The notes below the pieces were generated by a model. That model ran no database searches. It was not told the origin of the DNA and worked only from the letters and a program-made list of their open reading frames with translations. Position numbers and translations under genes: made by a program. A DNA stretch of 16,696 bases from Leucobacter sp. (GTDB lineage: Bacteria > Actinomycetota > Actinomycetes > Actinomycetales > Microbacteriaceae). This document shows, one piece after another, positions 7,815-14,293 of this stretch. How positions within the stretch are numbered: the stretch's first letter is position 1; each line of letters starts with the position of its first letter. The stretch covers positions 1-16,696 of the forward strand of contig JAGNOB010000005.1 in NCBI GenBank assembly GCA_017990305.1, written 5' to 3'.

Positions 7815-9014
7815 CTACGACCGGGCTCGCCGTGCGCTGACACCAACGATAACAAGTGCGACGACGCCGGTCACGGCCATTCCGGCGAGCCAGAGGAGCG
7901 AGCCTCCGGGAACCAGCGCCCCTGCCAAGGGGGTAGCGAGCGAGGAGATAATCAGCTGGAAGGCCCCGAGCAGGGCCGCCGTGCTGCCGAGGTTCACCTC
8001 TTGCGACGACATCGCAAGCGCCATCAGGGTCGCCTCGCTGATGCCGAGGCCGAGCAGGGCAACAAACATGCCAGCGACGATCCCCCACAGGCCAAGGCCT
8101 ACCTGGCTGAGCAGGATCGCGAGCACCGCGCCGATGAGGATCAGTACGGCCCCCGTGACCGCGAGCTTTGCGGCACCGAATCGCTGCACCGTGCGGCCGG
8201 AGAATACTGCGCCGACCAGCACTGCGATGCCCGTGCCCCCGAACACCAGCCCGAAGGCGTCGGTATCGAGCCCGTAGACGCCCTGGTAGATGAAGGTCGC
8301 ACCTCCGATGTAGACGAACAGGAAGAAAAACACTGCCGAGAGCCCGAGCGCCGGCAGGAGGAAGCGGCTGTCCCGAATGATCACGCCGTACGCCCGAATG
8401 ACGCTCCCAAGCCGAAGCGATGACCGCGCCGACCGCGGCAAGCTCTCGGGAAGGCTCACGCTCGTGTTCACGAGCGCGACCGCCGCGAGTCCGGCGAGCA
8501 CGAGGAGGACGGCGCGCCACCCCCACGCCGCGTCGACGAATCCGCCGACTGTCGGTGCCAGGACAGGAGCAAGCCCCTCAATAGTCATGAGCAGCGCGAA
8601 GAGTTGCGCGGCGCGAGCACCGCTCGCGCGGTCGCGCACCATGCTCATGGCGACGACGAGCGTCATCGCCGCGGCCAGTCCCTGGAGGAAGCGGGCGACG
8701 AGGAGGATCGTGATCGTCGCGCTTACCGCTCCCCATGCCGACGCGAGGAGGAACGCAGCAAGGGCAATCATCAGGGGCCAGCGTCGCCCCACCGAGTCGA
8801 TGATCGGCCCAAAGAACAGCTGCCCGACGCCCATCGCCAGTAGGTAGACCGTGAGGGTGAGCTGCCCTTGGGCGGTCGAGGCCCCGAGCTCCGACACCAT
8901 CTCGGGCAGCGACCCGAGGTACATATCGGTGCCAGCCGGGCCAAGGATCGTGACGAGTCCAAGCGAGATGGCGAACCAAAGACCTGCGCGCGGGAGGCGC
9001 TGATCGTGTGACAT
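7815..9014 (-). CDS. Bcr/CflA-type MFS multidrug efflux transporter
   Basis: 399 residues, consistent with a 12-helix DHA1 transporter. The start is ATG at 9014, with AAAAGGA seven bases upstream. Helix 1 ends in TDMYLGSLP, the signature of the Bcr/CflA subfamily. The loop 2-3 motif A is present as GPIIDSVGRRWPLMI, and helix 4 holds RFLQGLAAAM. It is a cytoplasmic-membrane proton-coupled exporter of small hydrophobic compounds. The substrate cannot be predicted. It is the first gene of a two-gene unit with a TetR regulator, and its leader carries a strong palindrome where repression would act. Confidence 0.92.
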   Translation of the reverse strand: MSHDQRLPRAGLWFAISLGLVTILGPAGTDMYLGSLPEMVSELGASTAQGQLTLTVYLLAMGVGQLFFGPIIDSVGRRWPLMIALAAFLLASAWGAVSATITILLVARFLQGLAAAMTLVVAMSMVRDRASGARAAQLFALLMTIEGLAPVLAPTVGGFVDAAWGWRAVLLVLAGLAAVALVNTSVSLPESLPRSARSSLRLGSVIRAYGVIIRDSRFLLPALGLSAVFFFLFVYIGGATFIYQGVYGLDTDAFGLVFGGTGIAVLVGAVFSGRTVQRFGAAKLAVTGAVLILIGAVLAILLSQVGLGLWGIVAGMFVALLGLGISEATLMALAMSSQEVNLGSTAALLGAFQLIISSLATPLAGALVPGGSLLWLAGMAVTGVVALVIVGVSARRARS

Positions 9015-9052
9015 GAGAGTCCTTTTCCGTGGGTGCGTATCGGCCGATTTGC

Positions 9053-9078
9053 CTACCTACCGTTAGGTAGCTGACCTA
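9053..9078. promoter_or_regulatory. Likely TetR operator upstream of the MFS exporter
   Basis: CTACCTACCGTTAGGTAG (9053-9070) is a palindrome with perfect 7-bp arms CTACCTA/TAGGTAG around CCGT. A second, overlapping dyad TAGGT-N5-TGACCTA shares the right arm and ends at 9078 (arms TAGGT at 9064-9068 and ACCTA at 9074-9078). It sits 39 bases upstream of the exporter ATG, the usual place for a TetR operator. Assignment to the TetR encoded at 7178-7771 is inference from neighbourhood. Confidence 0.72.
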
Positions 9079-9206
9079 CTCTATCCGCCGATCGTTTCCC
9101 GACGCCACTCGACCTGCCCAGTGCAGCGCAGCCACGCGAAGTCGCGCCCTACCCCGCGTTGCGTTAGTGTTCGAGCGAGCACCGCGCCCGCGCGACCTGC
9201 TCTTCT

Positions 9207-9233
9207 TTGACGCCGCGCCAGGTCCAATAGTGT
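9207..9233 (+). promoter_or_regulatory. Possible promoter of the SulP transporter gene
   Basis: TTGACG (9207-9212) and TAGTGT (9228-9233) resemble -35 and -10 boxes, but the spacing is only 15 bases. It would give a leader of roughly 40 bases before the ATG at 9282. The call is weak. Confidence 0.3.
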
Positions 9234-9281
9234 GAGCCGGGTGTCACGTCAGACCACACCAACCTCATCCGAAGGAACCGC

Positions 9282-10805
9282 ATGTCACCCACCGCGGAGC
9301 ACACTCCCCGAGTCAAGCGCTATCGCGAAGCGCCTTCAGTGCTCGCCGTCGTGCGCGATCCACGGCTGCTGCTCCGCGAGGCCCTCGCTGGCCTCGTCGT
9401 CGCTCTCGCCCTCATCCCCGAGGCAATCTCGTTCTCGATCATCGCGGGCGTCGACCCCAACGTTGGGTTGTTCTCCTCATTCATCATGGCGGTGTCGATC
9501 GCCTTCCTCGGGGGCAGACCCGCGATGATCACCGCGGCGACCGGTGCGGTGGCCTTGGTGATCGCACCGGTGATGCGGGAACACGGCATGGACTATTTCA
9601 TCGCAACGGTGCTTCTCGCCGGCGTTCTGCAGATTCTGCTTGCCGTGCTCGGCGTAGCGAAGCTCATGCGTTTCATTCCGCGAAGCGTGATGGTCGGGTT
9701 CGTCAATGCGCTCGCGATTCTCGTCTTCAGCGCCCAGCTTCCCGAACTCATCGGGGTACCGTGGCTCGTCTACCCCCTCGTCGCTGCCGGAATTCTCGTC
9801 ATCCTGGTCATGCCGAAGATCACGAAGGCTGTGCCAGCGCCCCTCGTGTCCGTCATAGCGGTCACGGCTGCGGCTGTGGTGTTCTCGATCACCGTGCCGA
9901 CGGTCGGCGACAAGGGCGAGCTACCGAGCAGCCTGCCCGAATTCTTCCTACCGAACGTACCGCTGACGTCGGAAACCCTCATGATCATTGGCCCCTTCGC
10001 CCTTGGCATGGCGCTCGTCGGGCTCCTCGAGTCGCTGATGACAGCAAAGCTCGTCGATGAAATCACCGACACCCACTCGAACAAGACACGAGAGAGCTGG
10101 GCACAGGGCGTCGCCAACCTCCTCTCCGGCTTCTTCGGCGGGATGGGCGGCTGCGCAGTCGTCGGCCAGACAATGATCAACGTGAAGGTTTCGGGGGCGC
10201 GCACGCGCGTCTCAACGTTCCTCGCGGGCGCATTCTTGCTGCTCCTGATCCTCGTGCTCGGCGACCTCGTCGCAATCATCCCGATGGCCGCACTCGTCGC
10301 CGTCATGATCATGGTGTCGGTGGCGACGTTCGACTGGCATTCGATCTCCCCTGCCACCCTCAGGCGGCTGCCGAAGAGCGAAACGTTCGTGATGCTCGCG
10401 ACCGTCGCCGGAGTTCTTGCAACGCAGAACCTCGCCGTCGGCGTGATCATCGGCGTCGTCGTTGCCTCAGTCATGTTCGTGCGTCGCGTCGCCCACTTCG
10501 TGTCGGTGGATCGACGTATTGCGGGCGACGGCGAGCACTCCATCGCCCGCTACACCGTAACCGGCGAACTGTTCTTTGCGTCAAGCAACGACCTCACGAC
10601 GATGTTCGCGTACAGCGCCGATCCCGCGCGCATCGAGATCGATATGACCCACTCCCACATTTGGGATGCCTCCTCAGTTGCATCGCTCGACGCGATCGTC
10701 ACGAAGTACGCCCGACTCGGAAAAACCGTTGAGATCACCGGAATGAACGACGCGACACGTCAGTTCCACGGCAGGCTTTCTGGCGAGCTCAGCCCCGACG
10801 CGTGA
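9282..10805 (+). CDS. SulP-family inorganic anion transporter with C-terminal STAS domain
   Basis: 507 residues. The start is ATG at 9282, preceded by GAAGGAA at six bases. The N-terminal two thirds is a polytopic SulP (SLC26-like) transporter. It includes GLVVALALIPEAISFSIIAG in helix 1 and LGGRPAMITAATGAVALV, the conserved stretch around the anion site. GFFGGMGGCAVVGQTMINVKVSGA follows near residue 290. The C-terminus (about 415-500) is a STAS domain: GELFFASSNDLTTMF, then IEIDMTHSHIWDASSVASLDAIVTKY. It acts in the cytoplasmic membrane as an uptake or exchange protein for sulfate, bicarbonate or another small anion; the sequence does not decide which. It lacks sulfate-assimilation or carbonic-anhydrase neighbours. 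The only downstream gene on its strand is the small basic protein at 10901. Confidence 0.93.
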   Translation: MSPTAEHTPRVKRYREAPSVLAVVRDPRLLLREALAGLVVALALIPEAISFSIIAGVDPNVGLFSSFIMAVSIAFLGGRPAMITAATGAVALVIAPVMREHGMDYFIATVLLAGVLQILLAVLGVAKLMRFIPRSVMVGFVNALAILVFSAQLPELIGVPWLVYPLVAAGILVILVMPKITKAVPAPLVSVIAVTAAAVVFSITVPTVGDKGELPSSLPEFFLPNVPLTSETLMIIGPFALGMALVGLLESLMTAKLVDEITDTHSNKTRESWAQGVANLLSGFFGGMGGCAVVGQTMINVKVSGARTRVSTFLAGAFLLLLILVLGDLVAIIPMAALVAVMIMVSVATFDWHSISPATLRRLPKSETFVMLATVAGVLATQNLAVGVIIGVVVASVMFVRRVAHFVSVDRRIAGDGEHSIARYTVTGELFFASSNDLTTMFAYSADPARIEIDMTHSHIWDASSVASLDAIVTKYARLGKTVEITGMNDATRQFHGRLSGELSPDA

Positions 10806-10900
10806 CCCCTCGTAGCTGGCATTCTTCACAGCACGGGCTAGTCTCCACCTCGGTGGGCTAGGGTCAGGCTTGGGCACCCCTTCAACCGGAAGGAGATGAG

Positions 10901-11020
10901 ATGTCCAGTAAAGATCGCGGCCAGAAGGCTACGAAGAAACCCGCGGCGCAGACGCTGAAAGAAAAGCGTGCGGCAAAGCGGAGCAAGACTGAGTCACAGA
11001 GTTCACAGCTGAACAAGTAA
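10901..11020 (+). CDS. Small basic protein of 39 residues, function unknown
   Basis: ATG at 10901 to TAA at 11018-11020, with the strongest Shine-Dalgarno of the window (GGAAGGAG at 10888-10895) directly upstream. The protein begins MSSKDRGQKATKKPAAQTLK and ends with SQLNK. It is very rich in Lys, Arg, Ala, Ser and Gln, with no hydrophobic core, so it is probably unstructured and nucleic-acid or ribosome associated; that is inference. It reminds me of short conserved Lys/Ala-rich proteins of actinobacteria, but I cannot name a family. A TAGGGT at 10859-10864 could be its own -10 box. It is followed seven bases later by a strong hairpin terminator, which also supports its being a real gene. 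Confidence 0.75.
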   Translation: MSSKDRGQKATKKPAAQTLKEKRAAKRSKTESQSSQLNK

Positions 11021-11026
11021 TCGGTA

Positions 11027-11056
11027 GCGGGGCGCACGTTGGTGCGCCCCGCTTTC
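11027..11056 (+). terminator. Strong intrinsic terminator after the small basic gene
   Basis: GCGGGGCGCAC (11027-11037) pairs perfectly with GTGCGCCCCGC (11042-11052) over 11 bp around a GTTG loop, followed by TTTCC. It closes the plus-strand unit and lies just beyond the stop of the convergent M56 gene (11062), so the hairpin may act on both transcripts. The T-run exists only on the plus side. Confidence 0.85.
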
Positions 11057-11061
11057 CGCTG

Positions 11062-12042
11062 TCAACAGCCACTTACCACGGCGACGACGTAGGGCAGATT
11101 CACGGCCGCGATGACGGCAGCGAGCATAAACGCGTACGCCCCAACGGCCGCGGCCAGCGCCGCGCTCGCCGCCGGTCTCGGCACCCCAACAAGGTGGCGG
11201 ATGCGTTCTGAACCCGCGGCATGCAGCATCGCGTGCGCCGGGACACCAGCAGCTGAGGCCGGTACCTCGGGCTGGCCAAGCTTGAGGAGGGCGCCCGCTA
11301 GAGCGGTCGTGCCAGCTGCCTGTTTTGCAGCCTGGTCAGCTGCGATCTCAAGGTAGTGCGGCACCGATTCACGCACCGCGCGCACGAGCGGGATCCAGCG
11401 GAAATACCGCGTCGTCCCATTCAGGATCGCCATGATGAGGTGGTGTCGCTGGTCGAGGTGCGCCTGCTCGTGCGCCAGCACTGCCACTAGCTCGCCGGGC
11501 GACAGCGTCGAGAGCGTTCCGCGCGAGAGCACGATGCCACCGTGCTCGTGCGGCAACGAGAATGCCTGTAGCCCGATATCTGGCGTGATGCGCGCTTGGC
11601 TGCCGAGCACGGAGATCCGGTCGCTCCCGGCACGCAGTTCCGAGCCGAACGCGGCCTGGGACTTGCGGAGGAGCACGAACTCTCGGGCAAGCCCAGCGAG
11701 TACCGCGACAACGCCGACCACGGGCAACGCGAGTGGCACGACCGCTGGAATCCCGAGTGACAGGGCGCTCTCGCCAAACGGGCTCGCGGCGCTCAGACAT
11801 CTGCCACAGACCTCGGCGGCCTGCTGCGGAAGCCAGGCGGGCCCAGAGCTCATCCAGGCCACAACGGGGCCGAGCGCGACGAGGGCGGCGATCCAGAGCA
11901 GCGCTGTCACCGTCAGCGCAACAGCTGCGATCCGGGGAATGATCGCGAGGGTGGGCGCAGCTCGCCGCAGCAGCCACGGCCCCCAGAACGCGGCCGCGAC
12001 AAGCACACTGCTGAGCAGCAGTGTGAGCAGCGTCGTGGTCAC
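11062..12042 (-). CDS. M56-family (BlaR1-like) membrane metallopeptidase
   Basis: 326 residues. The GTG start at 12042 overlaps the BlaI stop by GTGA. Hydrophobic segments lie at about 4-24, 36-62 and 98-122 and near the C-terminus (298-322). The zinc protease motif is AVLAHEQAHLDQRHH, with HExxH at residues 191-195, placed in the loop before the last helix as in BlaR1. There is no penicillin-binding sensor domain after the last helix; the protein ends in VVAVVSGC. In the family this protease inactivates the partner BlaI repressor when a signal is sensed. The loop between helices 2 and 3, extracytoplasmic by analogy with BlaR1, contains CGRC (residues 79-82, bases 11797-11808). That raises the possibility of redox or metal sensing. 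It is the last gene of a three-gene operon. Confidence 0.9.
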   Translation of the reverse strand: MTTTLLTLLLSSVLVAAAFWGPWLLRRAAPTLAIIPRIAAVALTVTALLWIAALVALGPVVAWMSSGPAWLPQQAAEVCGRCLSAASPFGESALSLGIPAVVPLALPVVGVVAVLAGLAREFVLLRKSQAAFGSELRAGSDRISVLGSQARITPDIGLQAFSLPHEHGGIVLSRGTLSTLSPGELVAVLAHEQAHLDQRHHLIMAILNGTTRYFRWIPLVRAVRESVPHYLEIAADQAAKQAAGTTALAGALLKLGQPEVPASAAGVPAHAMLHAAGSERIRHLVGVPRPAASAALAAAVGAYAFMLAAVIAAVNLPYVVAVVSGC

Positions 12043-12440
12043 TGCGGTTCGTTCCCGCCGAGCAGGTGTTGGCGGAGGAGCCGGAGATCTTCCTCAGGCA
12101 TGCTGTTCACGAAGTGCAGGATAGACGCCTCGCGATCCCCCGAAGCCTCGAGCGCGTGCTCCATGATGCTCGTTGCGTGCGCTTCTCGCGTCACGGATGC
12201 AGCGTAGAGGGTGGTGTGGCCGTCCTTACGGGTACAGACGAGGTGCTTCTTGCGGAGGTTTCCGAGCACCGTCGCAATCGTCGTGTACGCGGGGTTCGAG
12301 GGGAGCCTGTCAATGAGGTCTCGCACGGTGAAGCCGCCGCCTTCCCAGAGCAGATCCATTACCTGGGTTTCGAGCGCGCCAAGGCGGGCGGGCTCGCCAG
12401 CCGACGTGCCGCCGTGCGTGTGTCTCTGATCACTTGTCAT
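12039..12440 (-). CDS. BlaI/MecI/CopY-family transcriptional repressor
   Basis: 133 residues from the ATG at 12440 (MTSDQRHTHGG...), whose ATGA overlaps the stop of the upstream membrane protein; GGAG lies about nine bases before it. The winged-helix core is typical of the family: LGALETQVMDLLWEGGGFTVRDLIDRL, then AYTTIATVLGNLRKKHLVCTRKDGHTTLYAA, followed by a dimerisation helix region ending LRLLRQHL. Family members bind as dimers to TACTA-type inverted repeats and are inactivated by the cognate M56 protease encoded just downstream. Matching inverted repeats occur at 13024-13055 and 15860-15891, so it likely represses its own operon, the divergent DsbA-like gene and the distant DsbA-CcdA pair. 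The longer frame reaching 12587 lies inside the upstream gene and is rejected. Confidence 0.93.
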   Translation of the reverse strand: MTSDQRHTHGGTSAGEPARLGALETQVMDLLWEGGGFTVRDLIDRLPSNPAYTTIATVLGNLRKKHLVCTRKDGHTTLYAASVTREAHATSIMEHALEASGDREASILHFVNSMPEEDLRLLRQHLLGGNEPQ

Positions 12441-13000
12441 CGGTTCGTCTCCATCTCTGCCGCCTTCGCGGTCGGGCGCTTTGTCGGCACGGGGCAGGCC
12501 ACCTGACCGCTCAATCGCCACACGAGTGCGAGCCCTGTGAGAATCAGTGCGGCAATTGCGAGCACAGGCTGCAGCGGGGCAAACCACGTGATCGCACCAG
12601 AGTAGCCGAGCGCGATGAGCGCGATCTTGTTGCAGACAGGACAGCCGACAGCGAACCAGGTGAGCACGCCGCCGGCGATGCCCATCCGGGTGGTGCGGCG
12701 CTCGCTGGGCTCCTCTTCAGGGCCTGCGACCGGCGCCGCGCCGGACTTCACATAGGTCGCGGTGAGGAGACCCACGCCGATCGCGGTGAGCGCCCAGACA
12801 GGGTAGTTCCACCACACGGTGTCGATATCGCGCGCGAACCACGGGTTCGGGATGAGCACGGTGACGACACCAACGAGTAGTGCGAACCCGGCAGCGACGA
12901 GCGCGGCGATGAGGTACTGCCGCGAGCTCCAGCCCCGCAGCGCTCGCCCCGCGAAGACAAGACGCTGCCGCGCTGCCGCGAGGCTCCATGGCCGAATCAT
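12437..13000 (-). CDS. Integral membrane protein with CPVC motif, function unknown
   Basis: 187 residues from the ATG at 13000, preceded by GAGGAAAGGGG. About four hydrophobic segments are seen (29-51, 66-84, 106-130, 143-163). The most distinctive stretch is AVGCPVCNKIALIALGYSG, where C120-P-V-C123 lies at the start of a membrane segment; a further Cys sits at 169. A CxxC of this kind at a membrane edge suits thiol-disulfide exchange or metal (copper, mercury) binding, but I cannot name a family. It heads the operon with BlaI and M56 (ATGA overlap with blaI) and is transcribed divergently from a DsbA-like gene. Its promoter region carries the double BlaI-type operator. Context suggests a role in envelope thiol redox or metal handling; that is inference. 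Confidence 0.82.
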   Translation of the reverse strand: MIRPWSLAAARQRLVFAGRALRGWSSRQYLIAALVAAGFALLVGVVTVLIPNPWFARDIDTVWWNYPVWALTAIGVGLLTATYVKSGAAPVAGPEEEPSERRTTRMGIAGGVLTWFAVGCPVCNKIALIALGYSGAITWFAPLQPVLAIAALILTGLALVWRLSGQVACPVPTKRPTAKAAEMETNR

Positions 13001-13023
13001 CGCAGCCCCTTTCCTCAGACTTA

Positions 13024-13038
13024 ACTATGCTCGATAGT
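13024..13038. promoter_or_regulatory. BlaI-type operator, site 1 of the divergent promoter
   Basis: ACTATGCTCGATAGT: arms ACTAT/ATAGT around GCTCG, with a flanking A and T extending the dyad to 13023-13039. It lies in the 103-bp region between the membrane protein gene (minus) and the DsbA-like gene (plus). It also lies 23 bases upstream of the minus-strand ATG, so a bound repressor would cover that promoter. The half-sites match the TACTA-type used by the BlaI family. Confidence 0.75.
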
Positions 13039-13040
13039 TT

Positions 13041-13055
13041 ACTATTCACGGTAGT
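13041..13055. promoter_or_regulatory. BlaI-type operator, site 2 of the divergent promoter
   Basis: ACTATTCACGGTAGT, extended to TTTACTA/TAGTAAA arms at 13038-13044 and 13052-13058 (perfect 7-bp arms, 7-base centre). Its centre is 17 bp from that of site 1. TACTAT at 13040-13045 is a good plus-strand -10 box for the DsbA-like gene at 13104, so the operator overlaps the promoter core. Confidence 0.75.
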
Positions 13056-13103
13056 AAATGCTCCCTGTGAGTCGCCACCGAACTCCAGCGAAAGGACCCG
13101 CGA

Positions 13104-13817
13104 GTGCTCTCATCCTCTCCGCGACCACCGCGCGTGAGCCTCGCCGCGCCGCTCGCGATCTTTGCGGTCATCGCCGTCATTATCGGCGCCACCTTCCTGG
13201 CGCAGCGCGGCTGGCAAGCGGACGCTGCGCCAGGCCCCGTGGACGCGGAAGTGTGGCGCGCAGAGCGACAGGCCGACATCGACAGGTTCGCTGTTGGCGA
13301 CCGGCGCGCGCCCGTCGAACTGGTTGTGTACTCCGATTACCAGTGCCCGTTCTGCGCACACTGGGACCGCGATACCCTGCCCAACCTGGTACCGTACGTC
13401 GACGCTGGGCAGCTCCGCATCGTCTGGCGCAACGCAAACCTGTCCGGCGACGCATCACGGCTCGGTTCCCAGGCAGCGTACGCCGCTGCCCTCCAGGGCG
13501 CGCTACTCCCCTTCCACAACGCGCTCGCACAGCACGACCGCGGGGCTGCAGCTGCAGACCTCTCCGAGGACGCCCTCATTGCCCTCGCAGACGAACTCGA
13601 ACTCGACACCGCCAGGTTCCTCGCAGATATGACGTCGCCCGAGGCTCAACGGACGGTGTCCGAGAACGAGGCTGCAGCGCAGCGAGCCGGGGTTGTGAGC
13701 ACGCCCTCCTTCCACTTCAATGACGTGTTCGTATCAGGGCTGAAGCCCTCGGAGGTGTTCATCGACCAGCTCGAGGCCGCTCTCAGCGAAACCGACCCCT
13801 TGAGCACCACCGAATAG
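13104..13817 (+). CDS. Membrane-anchored DsbA-like thiol-disulfide oxidoreductase (copy 1)
   Basis: 237 residues from GTG at 13104, with AAAGGA seven bases upstream. One N-terminal membrane anchor (about 12-33) without a lipobox places the catalytic domain outside the cell membrane. The thioredoxin-fold DsbA-like domain (Thioredoxin_4 type) starts near 66. It reads APVELVVYSDYQCPFCAHWDRDTLP, with active-site C81-P-F-C84 and the cis-Pro region VSTPSFHF near 208. It should exchange disulfides in secreted or membrane proteins. It is paralogous to the protein encoded at 15136-15840 (both share VVYSDYQCPFCA, a W, then DTLP). It is followed 53 bases later by a thioredoxin gene, and divergent from the CPVC protein-BlaI-M56 operon. 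Two BlaI-type sites overlap its promoter, so repression by that BlaI is expected. Confidence 0.9.
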   Translation: MLSSSPRPPRVSLAAPLAIFAVIAVIIGATFLAQRGWQADAAPGPVDAEVWRAERQADIDRFAVGDRRAPVELVVYSDYQCPFCAHWDRDTLPNLVPYVDAGQLRIVWRNANLSGDASRLGSQAAYAAALQGALLPFHNALAQHDRGAAAADLSEDALIALADELELDTARFLADMTSPEAQRTVSENEAAAQRAGVVSTPSFHFNDVFVSGLKPSEVFIDQLEAALSETDPLSTTE

Positions 13818-13846
13818 CAGACAGCGGCTGATCCCAGCCGTACGAT
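13818..13846 (+). promoter_or_regulatory. Possible internal promoter for thioredoxin with a dyad in the spacer
   Basis: CAGACA (13818-13823) and TACGAT (13841-13846) are separated by 17 bases. The spacer is almost filled by the hairpin-forming dyad CGGCTG-ATCC-CAGCCG (13825-13840). It could be a promoter with an operator in its spacer, or simply a small hairpin between co-transcribed genes. It has no T-run, so it is not a terminator. Confidence 0.3.
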
Positions 13847-13870
13847 GGACGAGAAGAGAGGACGCCGCGG

Positions 13871-14293
13871 GTGAGACTCAGCCGCGCACACACTATGAGC
13901 ACAGTAGAGATCACGAAGGACAACCTCGAAGAGACGATCACGTCGGGCGGTATCGTGGTGCTCGACTTCTGGGCCGCCTGGTGCGGTCCGTGCCGCTCCT
14001 TCGCCCCCGTCTTCGAGAAGTCTTCAGAGACACACGAGGACATCGTCTTCGGAAAGATCGACACCGAGGCGGAGCAGGAGCTCGCCGGGATGTTCGGCAT
14101 CACCTCGATCCCGACAATCATGGCGTTCCGCGACGGCATCAACGTGTTCTCGCAGGCAGGCGCACTTCCAGCACCAACGCTTGAGCAGCTTGTGGAGGCC
14201 GTGCGCGGGCTCGACATGGATGAGGTGCGCTCTCAGCTCGCCAAGGAGGCCACCGCGGAGGGCGACGCCCAGGCGGAGACGCCCCAGGCCTAA
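13871..14293 (+). CDS. Thioredoxin
   Basis: 140 residues from the GTG at 13871, which has GAGAGGA about nine bases upstream. The ATG at 13895 gives 132 residues (MSTVEITKDN..., the usual thioredoxin beginning) but lacks a clear ribosome binding site. The thioredoxin fold is complete: VVLDFWAAWCGPCRSFAPVFEK with the CGPC active site, then DTEAEQELAGMFGITSIPTIMAFRDG with the cis-Pro in SIPT. It has an acidic Ala/Glu/Gln-rich tail after residue 120. With no signal peptide it should act in the cytoplasm, where it could supply reductant to the CcdA-type transporter next door. It is downstream of a DsbA-like gene on the same strand. Its stop overlaps the convergent ccdA-like stop by three bases. 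The symbol is left blank because several thioredoxins usually exist per genome. Confidence 0.93.
   Translation: MRLSRAHTMSTVEITKDNLEETITSGGIVVLDFWAAWCGPCRSFAPVFEKSSETHEDIVFGKIDTEAEQELAGMFGITSIPTIMAFRDGINVFSQAGALPAPTLEQLVEAVRGLDMDEVRSQLAKEATAEGDAQAETPQA

Noticed and set aside
7626..8423. Plus-strand open frame of 265 codons opposite the TetR and MFS genes
   Set aside because: Composition is typical of antisense high-GC DNA, and it crosses two genes with clear family motifs on the other strand.
11062..12440. Beta-lactam resistance locus (BlaI-BlaR1)
   Set aside because: The M56 protein lacks the penicillin-binding sensor domain and no beta-lactamase or altered PBP gene is present; neighbours are all thiol-redox genes.
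12441..12587. N-terminal extension of the BlaI repressor
   Set aside because: It would lie wholly within the upstream membrane-protein gene; the ATG at 12440 has a ribosome binding site and a standard ATGA coupling overlap.
13818..13870. SigR-type (disulfide-stress) promoter before thioredoxin
   Set aside because: I looked for GGAAT-N18-GTT spacing typical of actinobacterial SigR promoters and did not find it in this gap.
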